Assembly (NCBI GenBank): GCA_025963485.1
Contig: JAOQAO010000138.1
Location: 1-45,203, forward strand
Length of the DNA stretch: 45,203 nucleotides
Origin: Bacteroidota bacterium
GTDB taxonomy: Bacteria; Bacteroidota; Bacteroidia; Chitinophagales; LD1
Direction of reading: 5' to 3'
Shown piece after piece: positions 1 through 7,820 of this stretch; positions within the stretch are counted from its first letter, which is position 1; every line of letters begins with the position of its first letter. The translations under genes and the position numbers were made by a program. The notes under the pieces are model-generated. The model was not told the origin of the DNA and ran no database searches. It saw nothing but the letters and a program-made list of their open reading frames with translations.

Positions 1-30
1 TAAAAAAATAGTCTCAGCAGAGCCGAGACT
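1..30 (-). terminator. Rho-independent terminator, minus strand
   Basis: Read on the minus strand, arms AGTCTC and GAGACT (with an inner GC/GC pair) form a hairpin followed directly by a run of seven T. It lies about 150 bases beyond the stop of the minus-strand SRPBCC gene and probably ends that transcript. Confidence 0.6.
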
Positions 31-182
31 ACACGTGGTAAACAGTTAGTGGATTGACACCATTGTTTCCGGGCATAAAATTAAAAATAAATTTTCTGAT
101 TTGCTTGGATTTTATGACAGTACCTCGTGCCAGATGGGGCAACAGAGGCCGAATGAGTGATGAACCTTCGAGCCAGATCGCG

Positions 183-629
183 TCAATCAGGAATCTCCGG
201 TTCTACTAACTTTTTCAGTTTCTCTAATGACTCCTGCCATCCGAGATAACACATCTCTGCGGGGATAGCGGCGGGGATATTGTTCTGAGTGATCCGGATC
301 TCTGTGCCTACGGAAACTTTTCGGAGCGTGACTGAAGTAGGCATCTCTCCGGGCAGATTGGGGTCGTCAAATTTATCGACGTACTTGAGAAACTCACCGG
401 GTTTGAGCTCAAGATAGGTGCCGCCAAAAGAGTGCGAATGGCCGCTAGAAAAATTAGTGAAAGACATCTTGTACTCTCCTCCTACCCTGACATCCATCTG
501 GTGCACGGTACATACAAATCCATAAGGCGGAAGCCATGATGCCATGGCAGCTGGGTCTGTGAAGGCTCGGTAGATCTTCTCGGGAGATGCTGTGAGTACT
601 CTGTGCAGTGTTACGTTATTGTCTGACAT
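183..629 (-). CDS. SRPBCC/AHSA1 (START-like) domain protein
   Basis: A 148-residue soluble protein of the AHSA1 branch of the SRPBCC (Bet v1/START-like) fold, which forms a deep hydrophobic cavity for small ligands. Seen: the N-terminal signature with RVLTASPEKIYRAFTDP, then W..P.GF, and a C-terminal GW.ESL.KL helix. This order is typical of the family, as is the length. The start at 629 (MSDNNVT) is preferred over the upstream in-frame ATG at 698 because the family begins a few residues before the first strand; the upstream 23 residues are not domain-like. No ligand or partner can be deduced. It is not part of the ArsR-linked SRPBCC operon at 25.4-27.1 kb and has no close neighbour on its strand. 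A hairpin with a T-run follows at 1-30. Confidence 0.85.
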   Translation of the reverse strand: MSDNNVTLHRVLTASPEKIYRAFTDPAAMASWLPPYGFVCTVHQMDVRVGGEYKMSFTNFSSGHSHSFGGTYLELKPGEFLKYVDKFDDPNLPGEMPTSVTLRKVSVGTEIRITQNNIPAAIPAEMCYLGWQESLEKLKKLVEPEIPD

Positions 630-831
630 GGTTATGTGTTTTTTTGTATAAAAAAAGGGAATGCTCGGATTTCGGATTGTGGTTTTCAGAATTCTCAATT
701 AAATGCAAACACAAAGTTTGTGCCATAGAAACATAGGGCACATAGAATAAATAATTAAGCTCAAGGTTTGTGCATTGTGGGTCTAAGTTACGCTGCGCTA
801 AACCTGGAACAGCGATAGCGAGGGCTGCGGA

Positions 832-1746
832 TTATAAACTTACATTTTTTGACCTTTTAAATTTATCCATAGCATCCGTATAAGCATTTTTGCCTATATC
901 TATTAGCTCTGCAGTCCGGTGAAAATCAAAAACAGCACAAACATTACGAGGTATCTCAATTAAAATATCAACGTGGTTCAAAGCGAGTGTCAATTCAACC
1001 ACACGATCCAAAGTGGAATCGTACGATGCATTGAGTAATTCAAACATTGAAAAGGTAACCGGGGCGGCTATTTGAGTTTTGATAGTATCTTTTTCCCTGG
1101 CCGAAAAGTAATGGCGCAGCCGTGAAAACAGATCCTGCTTTGCCGTTTCAACAAATCCGGCAGATTCAGGGGAACCAGTTGATACAACTTCGTTCACAAA
1201 TGCTCCATTAAGATTTACGGCTACGATAATGGTATCGTCTTGCCGCTTCATTAAATTTATAGGTAAAGGATTTAAAACCCCTCCATCCACAAATAAATAT
1301 TGATCCTCAGATACAGGCGTAAATACACCGGGAATACCAGTGGATGCCCGCAAAGCTCTATATAAGTTACCCGATTTAAAATGCACTTCACTGCGCCCAA
1401 GCATATCGGTGGCTACGGCTGTAAAAGGTACAGGCAGGTTTTCAATAACCTGTTCGCCGGTAATATGCTTTAATACATCAAAAATCCTTTCTCCTTTCAC
1501 AAGGCCGTGCGGTGAAAAAGTAAGATCGAATAAACGGTAGACATCATGTTTATTGAGTTTGGACAGCCATTCGCGGTATTCGCTTAAATAACCCGCGCAA
1601 TACATACCTCCAATCACCGCGCCCATCGAGCAGCCTGCAACCTCTACAATTTCATAGCCATCCTGCAAAAGCATTTCAATCACACCGATGTGCGCGAGCC
1701 CTCTGGCGCCTCCGCTACCCAACACCAATTGCACTTTTTTATTCAT
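832..1746 (-). CDS. patatin-like phospholipase family protein
   Basis: A 304-residue patatin-type serine lipase. Family members hydrolyse acyl chains from phospholipids or other lipids with a Ser-Asp dyad. Seen: the glycine-rich oxyanion loop GSGGARG (residues 10-16), the nucleophile elbow GCSMG with Ser40, and DGG with Asp154, all in the usual order and spacing for the RssA-like bacterial group. No signal peptide is visible, so it is probably cytoplasmic. The start at 1746 was chosen because the oxyanion loop normally lies close to the N-terminus; in-frame ATGs at 1824 and 1971 would add unrelated sequence, the latter overlapping the next gene. An inverted repeat, ATTTACAA...TTGTAAAT (1753-1790), sits in the presumed leader. 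Substrate unknown. Confidence 0.9.
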   Translation of the reverse strand: MNKKVQLVLGSGGARGLAHIGVIEMLLQDGYEIVEVAGCSMGAVIGGMYCAGYLSEYREWLSKLNKHDVYRLFDLTFSPHGLVKGERIFDVLKHITGEQVIENLPVPFTAVATDMLGRSEVHFKSGNLYRALRASTGIPGVFTPVSEDQYLFVDGGVLNPLPINLMKRQDDTIIVAVNLNGAFVNEVVSTGSPESAGFVETAKQDLFSRLRHYFSAREKDTIKTQIAAPVTFSMFELLNASYDSTLDRVVELTLALNHVDILIEIPRNVCAVFDFHRTAELIDIGKNAYTDAMDKFKRSKNVSL

Positions 1747-1752
1747 AATCCG

Positions 1753-1790
1753 ATTTACAAACCCGGATACCCTAAATCCCGATTGTAAAT
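1753..1790. repeat. inverted repeat in patatin gene leader
   Basis: Arms ATTTACAA (1753-1760) and TTGTAAAT (1783-1790) are perfect inverses 22 bases apart, just upstream of the patatin start on the minus strand. It could be an RNA hairpin, an operator or a decayed REP-like element. Confidence 0.4.
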
Positions 1791-1903
1791 TTAAAAATTT
1801 ATTGATATTCAAAAAAATCGACATGATGGCCGGAGGCCGATACTGGCTAACACTCGCAGGACGCGAGCGAGAGCTGCGATAACACCGACGCCGGTAGAAT
1901 ACT

Positions 1904-2377
1904 TTAGCGAATAAAATTTTGAGTGTATCTACCAATAGTATCCCATGCCGTGAAGCCTCCACTATCTGCACTTACTAAAGATAGTGTATGATCCGTCAGG
2001 GATGTGATCGTCATTCGCGTTTTTGAATTAAGGGGATTAGGATCCGGAGTGAGCGTTAGTACATTTTGTGAAATACTGTATTGCGTTTTGCCACCGACAG
2101 GGACAGAGTTTGTAATCAATTTTAAATACCCGTCTGCGCCGAATATAAATACCCTCGACGACAGATCAGTGATGGTGTCGTGTATAACACTGCCGTTTAC
2201 GATGAACTCTGTCTCGAATGTCGTACCCGTCCATGTTCCTATAATAGGGTCGGTCTTTTTTCTACAGGCAGCGAGGAATATTAATATTACGAATACTGTT
2301 GCTATCTGCGCAAGAGATTTGCTTTTATGCCTCGTTGAGTTATGGTCACGATTTAAGACTCTCATTTTCGCTTTCAT
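1904..2377 (-). CDS. lipocalin-like lipoprotein
   Basis: A 157-residue predicted lipoprotein. Seen: a basic N-terminus, a hydrophobic segment (IATVFVILIFL) and a lipobox LAAC followed by RKK, so the mature protein would be anchored by its cysteine. Then comes a GTWTG opening and alternating strands ending in ITSLTDHTLSLVS, the layout of the lipocalin-like domains common in Bacteroidota lipoproteins (IxGxW start, short beta-barrel). Two starts are possible, 2377 and 2365; both keep the signal peptide. A TTATTTTG box at 2390-2397 on the minus strand matches seven of eight positions of the TAnnTTTG promoter element and lies close to the start. No specific ligand or pathway can be named. Confidence 0.75.
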   Translation of the reverse strand: MKAKMRVLNRDHNSTRHKSKSLAQIATVFVILIFLAACRKKTDPIIGTWTGTTFETEFIVNGSVIHDTITDLSSRVFIFGADGYLKLITNSVPVGGKTQYSISQNVLTLTPDPNPLNSKTRMTITSLTDHTLSLVSADSGGFTAWDTIGRYTQNFIR

Positions 2378-2496
2378 TTAAATCAGGAGCAAAATAATCA
2401 AATATTGCTGGAAATACAGATATGGAAACATAGAATGCTTAAGCACTGTGAAAGGTTACTACATCGATAGCTACACTTGTATTGATAATGTCGCGT

Positions 2497-2646
2497 GCGA
2501 GCGTCAGGGATAGGAGTGGATAGTCCGGAGCGGCAAGGATGGTCACATCGTCGCCGCCTTACCTCTCCCGGCCTCTCCTAAAACAGGAGAGGTGAAACAG
2601 CCGCGAGGACTAGGAGCGGATAGCCCGGCCCGAAGGGGACGCCCAT
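2497..2646 (+). repeat. dispersed element, copy A
   Basis: Begins with GCGAGCGTCAGGGATAG and ends with GGCCCGAAGGGGACGCC. Related ends occur at 10454-10542 (plus) and 40039-40151 (minus). The two ends also resemble each other as a direct repeat (GGATAGGAGTGGATAGTCC against GGACTAGGAGCGGATAGCCC). The middle differs between copies. Confidence 0.65.
2572..2592. repeat. GGAGAGG hairpin
   Basis: Arms CCTCTCCT (2572-2579) and AGGAGAGG (2585-2592) are perfect inverses. A similar but longer hairpin lies at 27138-27167. No T-run follows, so it is not a standard terminator. Confidence 0.5.
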
Positions 2647-2706
2647 ACAATACTTACAGCCACCGCACCGAAATGACTACCTTCGCGGAAATACTGCTAT
2701 AGCAAG

Positions 2707-4038
2707 ATGATGACTTTTGATGAATTGAATCTGAATACGCCGCTGCGCAATGCACTGGCTGACCTAAACTTTACGCAGCCTACTACTATACAGCGCAAGT
2801 CTTTTGCGGTGATCATGTCGGGGCGCGATATAGTGGGGATAGCCCAGACGGGTACGGGTAAGACCCTCTCCTATCTGCTGCCTGCGCTGCGGCAATGGGA
2901 GTTTAGCAAGGAGACTGTGCCGCGCATACTGATCATGGTGCCTACGCGCGAGTTGGTCGTACAGGTAGTGGAGACGGCGCGGGCGCTGAGCAAGTATATG
3001 AGCGTAAAAACTGTGGGTGTGTATGGCGGCGCGAATATGAGTCCTCAGATGGCGGCGCTGTACGAGGGGGCAGATATAGTGGTGGGTACGCCCGGCCGTG
3101 TCTACGACCTGGCTGCGAACGGCAGCCTGAAGATGAAGGCGATCAAGCGGCTGGTGATAGATGAGGTGGATGAGATGCTGAGCCTGGGATTCCGGACACA
3201 GCTGACGAACATCATGAGGCTGCTGCCGCAAAAGAGGCAGAACCTGATGTTTAGCGCGACGCTGACGGATGATGTGGAGGCGCTGATCAATGACTTTTTC
3301 AACGGGCCTGAGAAGATCGAGGCTGCACCTGCCGGTTCGCCGCTGGAGAATATAACGCAGACGGCCTATGAAGTGCCAAACTTTAATACCAAAATGAACC
3401 TGCTGGAGCTGCTGCTGCGTACCGATGCTGACATGAAAAAGGTATTGGTCTTTGCTGGCTCGAAGAAGATGGCGGATGATATTTTTGAGATCGTGGGCGG
3501 GAAGTTCCCCGGCGTGATAGGCGTGATACACTCGGGTAAGACGCAGCCCAATCGATTTGATACGGTGGCAAAATTTCAGAATAATACTTACCGCGTACTG
3601 ATAGCTACTGACATTATAGCGCGTGGCCTGGATATATCGGAGGTGAGCCATGTTATCAACTTCGATGTGCCGGATGTGCCGGAGAGCTATATACACCGTA
3701 TAGGCCGCACGGGGCGTGCCGATCAAAAGGGTTTGTCGATTACCTTTATCAGGGAGCGTGACGCGACCTACATAGCAGCGATAGAGCAGCTGATGAAGCA
3801 ACCGATAGATGTTCTCCCAAATCCTGATGGGCTGGAGATATCTGCCGAGCTGACGGCTGACGAAATGCCGAAGATCGAATATATAGAGCCGAAGGTGAAG
3901 GTTAAAAAACCTATCGAGGGCGGTCCGGCCTTTCATGAGAAGTCGGCGAAGAATAGTAAGGAAAACTTTCACCTGTCTCGTGGGAAGAAGCTGGCGCTGA
4001 AGTATGGGAAGCCGAAGAAGAGGAAGCCGAAGAAATAA
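2707..4038 (+). CDS. DEAD/DEAH-box-type RNA helicase
   Basis: A 443-residue ATP-dependent RNA helicase of the DEAD-box superfamily, acting on RNA duplexes in ribosome assembly or mRNA turnover. Seen in order: Q-motif (FTQPTTIQ, about 22-29), motif I AQTGTGKT (46-53), Ia PTREL (79-83), TPGR (128-131), motif II DEVD (152-155), motif III SAT (183-185), motif V ATDIIARGLDI and motif VI HRIGRTGR. The C-terminus is a lysine-rich tail, common in RhlE-like helicases and thought to hold RNA. Odd point: motif II reads DEVD instead of DEAD; the ATP-contacting acidic residues are kept. Starts at 2707 and 2710 (tandem ATG) are equivalent. It appears monocistronic, with a TACCTTCG box about 20 bases upstream. 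Confidence 0.95.
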   Translation: MMTFDELNLNTPLRNALADLNFTQPTTIQRKSFAVIMSGRDIVGIAQTGTGKTLSYLLPALRQWEFSKETVPRILIMVPTRELVVQVVETARALSKYMSVKTVGVYGGANMSPQMAALYEGADIVVGTPGRVYDLAANGSLKMKAIKRLVIDEVDEMLSLGFRTQLTNIMRLLPQKRQNLMFSATLTDDVEALINDFFNGPEKIEAAPAGSPLENITQTAYEVPNFNTKMNLLELLLRTDADMKKVLVFAGSKKMADDIFEIVGGKFPGVIGVIHSGKTQPNRFDTVAKFQNNTYRVLIATDIIARGLDISEVSHVINFDVPDVPESYIHRIGRTGRADQKGLSITFIRERDATYIAAIEQLMKQPIDVLPNPDGLEISAELTADEMPKIEYIEPKVKVKKPIEGGPAFHEKSAKNSKENFHLSRGKKLALKYGKPKKRKPKK

Positions 4039-4056
4039 TTGATAATGGATAACGGA

Positions 4057-4130
4057 ACAGCCGAATACAGGGCACACGGATGACACGGATTTTATATGTA
4101 ATACAAAACGGATGAGTACGGATCAATACA
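4057..4130 (+). repeat. 74-bp dispersed repeat, copy 1
   Basis: Nearly identical to 6728-6802. Shared blocks include ACAGCCGAATACAGGG, GATGACACGGATTTTAT and AATACAAAACGGAT, ending in TACGGATCAATACA. No reading frame is conserved. It follows the helicase stop. Confidence 0.8.
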
Positions 4131-4133
4131 AGA

Positions 4134-4191
4134 GTTAAGCTGGAAGCTTAACGCATTGATGGGTCTAAGTTAGCTGGGCTAAACTTAGACC
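4134..4191. repeat. tandem REP-like hairpins
   Basis: Two adjacent inverted repeats: GTTAAGCT/AGCTTAAC (4134-4152) and GGTCTAAGTTAGC/GCTAAACTTAGACC (4162-4191, loop TGG). The GGGTCTAAGTTA start recurs near 780. They may stop transcription or be REP-type elements. Confidence 0.55.
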
Positions 4192-4292
4192 AGTGGAGGT
4201 GTCAAACTTCCGATTTCTAGCCATAAATCGAGTCGCCGATGATCCGGCAATACACTACTATCGCGTATCGCAAACAAATAAAAATCTATATT

Positions 4293-5333
4293 ATGCTGAT
4301 AGTATTTGGCACCTACTCGTTTACGCTCAAAAAATACACTTCGTTCGAACTCGGCATCCAGACGGAGGGCAATGACGATGTCCCTATCCTGCTTAAACAG
4401 AAGGTATTTCATATCTTCTACATACCCGTGGTACCTATAGAAAAGGTCTACACCATGCAGCTCAGCGATGGCAAGCTCTACAACCTGCCCGCACACCTCC
4501 ATGCATCTGTAGACGAGCGCGGTCCGCATCGCACGCCTTTCTATGCCTTCGCGCTGCCGCTGCTCGTGATGGCAGGCCTGCTCATATCCTGGGGCGTGGA
4601 GAAGAAGCACAAATACGACCGCACCAGTATGCACCAGGCCGAGCAGAAGGCCCTCGCCGATAGCGCGACGATCGAACTCGACAGGCTCAGCCCACAGCAC
4701 TATATCAAGCTCACCGATGTCACGGATAAATACTCGACCGAAAACACCTACCTCAAAGTCCGGTCTATCCACGGATCGTCAGTGGTGCTGGAGAAGATGG
4801 GCTTCGCGGTCCACTACTACAATAATAATAACCCTGCCTTTGTCCGCAATTTCTTCATGCGCCATGAATCTGAGCTCGACACTGTAGTGCTGCCCATGCA
4901 GCTGCTACGCGAGGCCAATATCGCCGGCTATGAAGACAATGTCACGGACTATAAAACGCCCGACCTGCTGCACGATGGGCACAAGTACCGCATCAGCAGT
5001 GTTTTCTACGTGGCTCCTGGGCCATCGTTGTCGATCTATACCGGTGATGATGCGCATACGGACTTCTCCCTCGTGATGCTGAGAAATATGGGCGACCCTG
5101 CCCGCCTCGTAGAGATCCGCGATGCCACGGACAGCTCCATCCATATCCGGGAGAAGCTACCCATGCAGATCCGTACGGACAACTCCGAGAGCCACTTTGA
5201 GCTGCGCGTAGAGGGCAATGCGGAGCACGACTATGAGGCAACACTCATACTCGAGGACTCGCTACACAAGCACTACCAATATCGCCTGGAATGGGATCAT
5301 ATAGACTGGATCGTGAGACCTGTGACGCAGTAG
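4293..5333 (+). CDS. single-pass membrane protein with cysteine-free zinc-ribbon-like N-terminus
   Basis: A 346-residue protein of unknown function. Seen: an N-terminal block (MLIVFGT..., then KVFHIFYIPVVPI) resembling the small zinc-ribbon membrane-associated domains common in Bacteroidota, but without the usual CxxC pairs. One hydrophobic helix follows (AFALPLLVMAGLLISW, near residues 95-110), then a charged soluble region of about 230 residues. The start at 4293 is preferred to the ATG at 4239 because the family-like motif begins there and the preceding codons read like random sequence. The soluble part was not recognised. It is flanked by repeat-rich gaps and has no evident operon partner. 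Confidence 0.7.
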   Translation: MLIVFGTYSFTLKKYTSFELGIQTEGNDDVPILLKQKVFHIFYIPVVPIEKVYTMQLSDGKLYNLPAHLHASVDERGPHRTPFYAFALPLLVMAGLLISWGVEKKHKYDRTSMHQAEQKALADSATIELDRLSPQHYIKLTDVTDKYSTENTYLKVRSIHGSSVVLEKMGFAVHYYNNNNPAFVRNFFMRHESELDTVVLPMQLLREANIAGYEDNVTDYKTPDLLHDGHKYRISSVFYVAPGPSLSIYTGDDAHTDFSLVMLRNMGDPARLVEIRDATDSSIHIREKLPMQIRTDNSESHFELRVEGNAEHDYEATLILEDSLHKHYQYRLEWDHIDWIVRPVTQ

Positions 5334-5415
5334 GACAGCTCGCGTCGTAAACGCTGAAATATTACACACGCGATATATTCGCGCCCCGGATGGCGGTGAA
5401 TGCTAATACAAATAA

Positions 5416-5469
5416 ATCGTATTGCAAATGCTAATGAAGAAGAGTTCGGGGTTGCAAATGCCGAACAGC
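5416..5469 (+). repeat. REP-like repeat, copy 1
   Basis: Contains ATTGCAAATGCTAATGA and a decayed hairpin GTTCGGGGTTGCAAATGCCGAAC-type core. It matches 7073-7126, where the hairpin arms TTCGGGATT/AATCCCGAA are perfect. Confidence 0.65.
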
Positions 5470-5578
5470 AGGGGCCTCCGTCGTCAGACTTCCGGTTTTG
5501 GGGTAAATATAGGCTTGTCCGTATGGGGCCCGGAGTAGCATCTTTGCCTGCATTTCTACTCACTCAAAAAAACAACAC

Positions 5579-6661
5579 ATGAATAGGCTAATATCTACAG
5601 CTGTGATCGCCATCCTGCTCTGCTTCTCCACCTCTGCCGATGCACAGTTTGGCCGCATAGTCAATGCTTCGAAAAACGGTGCATCAACTACCAAAACCGC
5701 CCCTGCTTCTGGAGGCGCATCTCAAAACCAATCGTCCGGAAGTTCATCACAGGCCGGAGAGAGTACCCAGACAGGTGGCGACAAAATGACGCCGCTCAAA
5801 AAAGGCGGCAACGTGTATGAGGATGAGCCGAAAAACGAGGGATACACCGGAGCCCTTCACCGGAAATATGCAGATAAAGCCGTATTCAGCACGCGCCCGA
5901 TCAACCGGGACAGTATGAATGTAGAGCCTGACCGCTACAGAGATAAATTTAAGGCGAGCGAGGCGATATATGGCCGCGCATTTCTCAGCCAGCCATTCCA
6001 GAGGTGGGGCAAAAAGCTTTTCAATGTGACTGTACTCATAGACGATAATGTAAAATCGATATGCGCAGTTTCTGATGGCGATGTGAACATCATCAATGAT
6101 AAGGGGGAGTGGATCACGACATTTAAATTTGCAATAGTGCCGGCTAAGGGTGACCCATCAAACGAGATCACCCGTCCGCTGCTCGAAGCGATCAATAATC
6201 TCACACCCGGCGATCACAAACTGAAGGTCATTGTCGGAGCCGGCTCATTTGGCAACTCTACCAAGAACCCTATGGCGGAGGGGACACTCACTCTGACTGT
6301 GGCCGCAGGCGATAAGATCAAGGGCATGACCTTTGAGAAGCTGGAGGCGGGCATGGCAGATCCTGCGCTCACCGCGCAGGCGCTAAAGGTGGTACAAAAG
6401 CATGCACAGTCAGATGGCTGGAAGGAGACCTTCAGCAGGGCTAAGATCAAGGGCTCCAGATGGGAGATCCAGCGCCATACTGTCACAGGTGTGATCCTCA
6501 GCAGGTATATAGACGTCTGGGGCTATGCGACCTGGCCTGACGGGCACTGTACGATACAGACATTTGGGATCAAAGAGGATTATGATGGTGCCGCATATGG
6601 AGCGCCGTATTTCGCCGGAGTGGGCAATCAGGAAAAGTGCGATTGCAGTGGGGCTAAGTAA
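5579..6661 (+). CDS. secreted protein of unknown function
   Basis: A 360-residue exported protein that I do not recognise. Seen: a clear signal peptide (MNRLISTAVIAILLCFSTSADAQ, cut after ADA), a low-complexity Ser/Thr/Gly/Gln linker at about residues 30-70, then a folded region without known catalytic motifs. The last third includes a conserved-looking stretch around WEIQRHTVTGVILSRY and ends near a CDCSG motif. The only cysteines of the mature protein cluster at its end and near the middle, which fits an extracytoplasmic fold with disulfides. There is no lipobox and no T9SS sorting domain, so it is probably periplasmic. A CATCTTTG box near 5539-5546 with TTG at 5515-5517 could be its promoter. 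Confidence 0.7.
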   Translation: MNRLISTAVIAILLCFSTSADAQFGRIVNASKNGASTTKTAPASGGASQNQSSGSSSQAGESTQTGGDKMTPLKKGGNVYEDEPKNEGYTGALHRKYADKAVFSTRPINRDSMNVEPDRYRDKFKASEAIYGRAFLSQPFQRWGKKLFNVTVLIDDNVKSICAVSDGDVNIINDKGEWITTFKFAIVPAKGDPSNEITRPLLEAINNLTPGDHKLKVIVGAGSFGNSTKNPMAEGTLTLTVAAGDKIKGMTFEKLEAGMADPALTAQALKVVQKHAQSDGWKETFSRAKIKGSRWEIQRHTVTGVILSRYIDVWGYATWPDGHCTIQTFGIKEDYDGAAYGAPYFAGVGNQEKCDCSGAK

Positions 6662-6727
6662 GCAGCTGCTGTGCTGACTGGAAAATGGCTTAGCACCCGC
6701 GATATGTGTGCGGTAGCATGGGGGCTA

Positions 6728-6802
6728 ACAGCCGAATACAGGGGCACACGGATGACACGGATTTTATGTGTAATACAAAACGGATTGGTACGGATCAATA
6801 CA
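6728..6802 (+). repeat. 74-bp dispersed repeat, copy 2
   Basis: Near-identical partner of 4057-4130 in the same orientation, differing by a few substitutions and one extra G. Confidence 0.8.
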
Positions 6803-6818
6803 TCGCATGCGGATATTG

Positions 6819-6842
6819 TTCTTTTGTCTTGACACAAAAGAA
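6819..6842. repeat. TTCTTTTGT hairpin
   Basis: Arms TTCTTTTGT (6819-6827) and ACAAAAGAA (6834-6842), loop of six bases. CTTGAC (6828-6833) can pair alternatively with GTCAAG (6850-6855). Confidence 0.55.
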
Positions 6843-7072
6843 CCAAAAGGTCAAGGCTGTGCGCAGTGAGCCTAAAACAGATGCTGCCACGCAATGCCGG
6901 TCAAACTCGCCGGGTAATTCTGGAATTTGGTTAGTAATGTGGTCGAATCTCGGCTCAGTGATACTGTGATATGGGCTCAAACAGTGACCGCCAACTTTGC
7001 CACGCCTTGCATCTGTTTCTTAACGGCTAACTGCGCAAGGCCGGGGGTGGAATGCAGGGGAAGTTTTCGTTT

Positions 7073-7126
7073 ATCGCATTGCAAATGCTTATCAAGGAAA
7101 GTTCGGGATTGCAAATCCCGAACAGC
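7073..7126 (+). repeat. REP-like repeat, copy 2
   Basis: Partner of 5416-5469. The core TTCGGGATT-GCA-AATCCCGAA is a perfect nine-base-pair hairpin. Confidence 0.7.
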
Positions 7127-7204
7127 GAGTGCACAAGAACCCCGCCCGCAGGCCCACCCTGCATTCTTGCGCCATTCATATTTTGATTTTACAAACTTGC
7201 GCTA

Positions 7205-7233
7205 TTGGGGAATGCTCAAAAAGTATACTTTTG
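7205..7233 (+). promoter_or_regulatory. Bacteroidota-type promoter for the membrane protein gene
   Basis: TTG at 7205-7207 and a perfect TAnnTTTG box (TACTTTTG, 7226-7233), 18 bases apart. The coding start is 29 bases downstream at 7263. Confidence 0.6.
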
Positions 7234-7262
7234 CATTTAATATTATGTAAATAATTTAGCTT

Positions 7263-7820
7263 ATGAAAGATATTGACATAGCCTTTCTCTTCGGAATTAT
7301 AACTACTATGGCCGCGCTGTGGTATTTTTTATATTCGCGCATTATCGAGATAACAACAAAAGAGCTTTGGCATAAATTTTTATGGCTATTAACTATTGCG
7401 CATTATCTTATTTTTTTGTGCACCATTCTCGCTCTTATCATCCTTTATTATCAGTTTTTATCCTCTTCATTCACTGCAAAAGATATAGCTAGCTTTCAAA
7501 GACTAACGGATATTATCGTTCAAAGTCGTAAAATATTAGTGATGCTTTGGGCTCCTGCAATAGTTTCATGCATAACCCTACCTGTACTTGGAAACATATT
7601 TGAGAGCTTTAATAAAAATAAGTTTCTTGTTAAATTCGGAAACATTCTTTCATTAATAATAACTGCCGCCATTATATGGCCACTATATGGAGAAGTTCTT
7701 GCTTTACTAAATTTAAAAACAGGAATTATAATAGGCGTGTTACTCTTGCCAGGTTTAATTTTTTATCTCATGATATTATCTAACATTAGTACAGGTATTC
7801 AATTCACAACAGATAAATAA
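7263..7820 (+). CDS. five-helix membrane protein of unknown function
   Basis: A 185-residue, very hydrophobic protein that I do not recognise. Seen: about five predicted membrane helices (near residues 7-25, 40-66, 90-112, 124-148 and 152-174) with short charged loops and no signal peptide. No motif for transport or catalysis stands out. Base composition is clearly richer in A/T than in the prfC, helicase or PorU genes nearby, a feature shared with the next gene, so both may have been acquired together. It has its own promoter-like sequence and is followed in the same frame by an open but startless stretch (7821-8063). A role with the downstream HEPN-like protein is possible but rests only on proximity. 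Confidence 0.65.
   Translation: MKDIDIAFLFGIITTMAALWYFLYSRIIEITTKELWHKFLWLLTIAHYLIFLCTILALIILYYQFLSSSFTAKDIASFQRLTDIIVQSRKILVMLWAPAIVSCITLPVLGNIFESFNKNKFLVKFGNILSLIITAAIIWPLYGEVLALLNLKTGIIIGVLLLPGLIFYLMILSNISTGIQFTTDK

Larger units (their letters stand above)
2378..2706. other. intergenic region filled with dispersed repeat
   Basis: The 329 bases between the lipoprotein and the helicase gene hold no credible gene. They contain a dispersed element (2497-2646) and an inner CCTCTCCT/AGGAGAGG hairpin (2572-2592). TACCTTCG at 2678-2685 resembles the -7 promoter box and may drive the helicase gene. Confidence 0.6.
6662..7262. other. long repeat-mosaic intergenic region
   Basis: About 600 bases without a credible gene. 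In order: the second copy of the 74-bp repeat (6728-6802), a hairpin TTCTTTTGT/ACAAAAGAA (6819-6842) with an overlapping CTTGAC/GTCAAG pair (6828-6855), a GC-richer stretch, the second REP-like repeat (7073-7126), and finally a promoter for the membrane protein. This is the left border of the AT-rich island. Confidence 0.65.

Noticed and set aside
2764-4086. Long minus-strand open frame of 440 codons opposite the helicase
   Set aside because: It lies antisense to an intact helicase with all motifs. Its translation is rich in His, Arg, Leu and Gln, as expected of a complementary-strand shadow.
4185-4772. 195-codon minus-strand frame opposite the membrane protein at 4293-5333
   Set aside because: Overlaps a plus-strand gene with a clear membrane helix and coherent reading frame; no domain seen on the minus strand.
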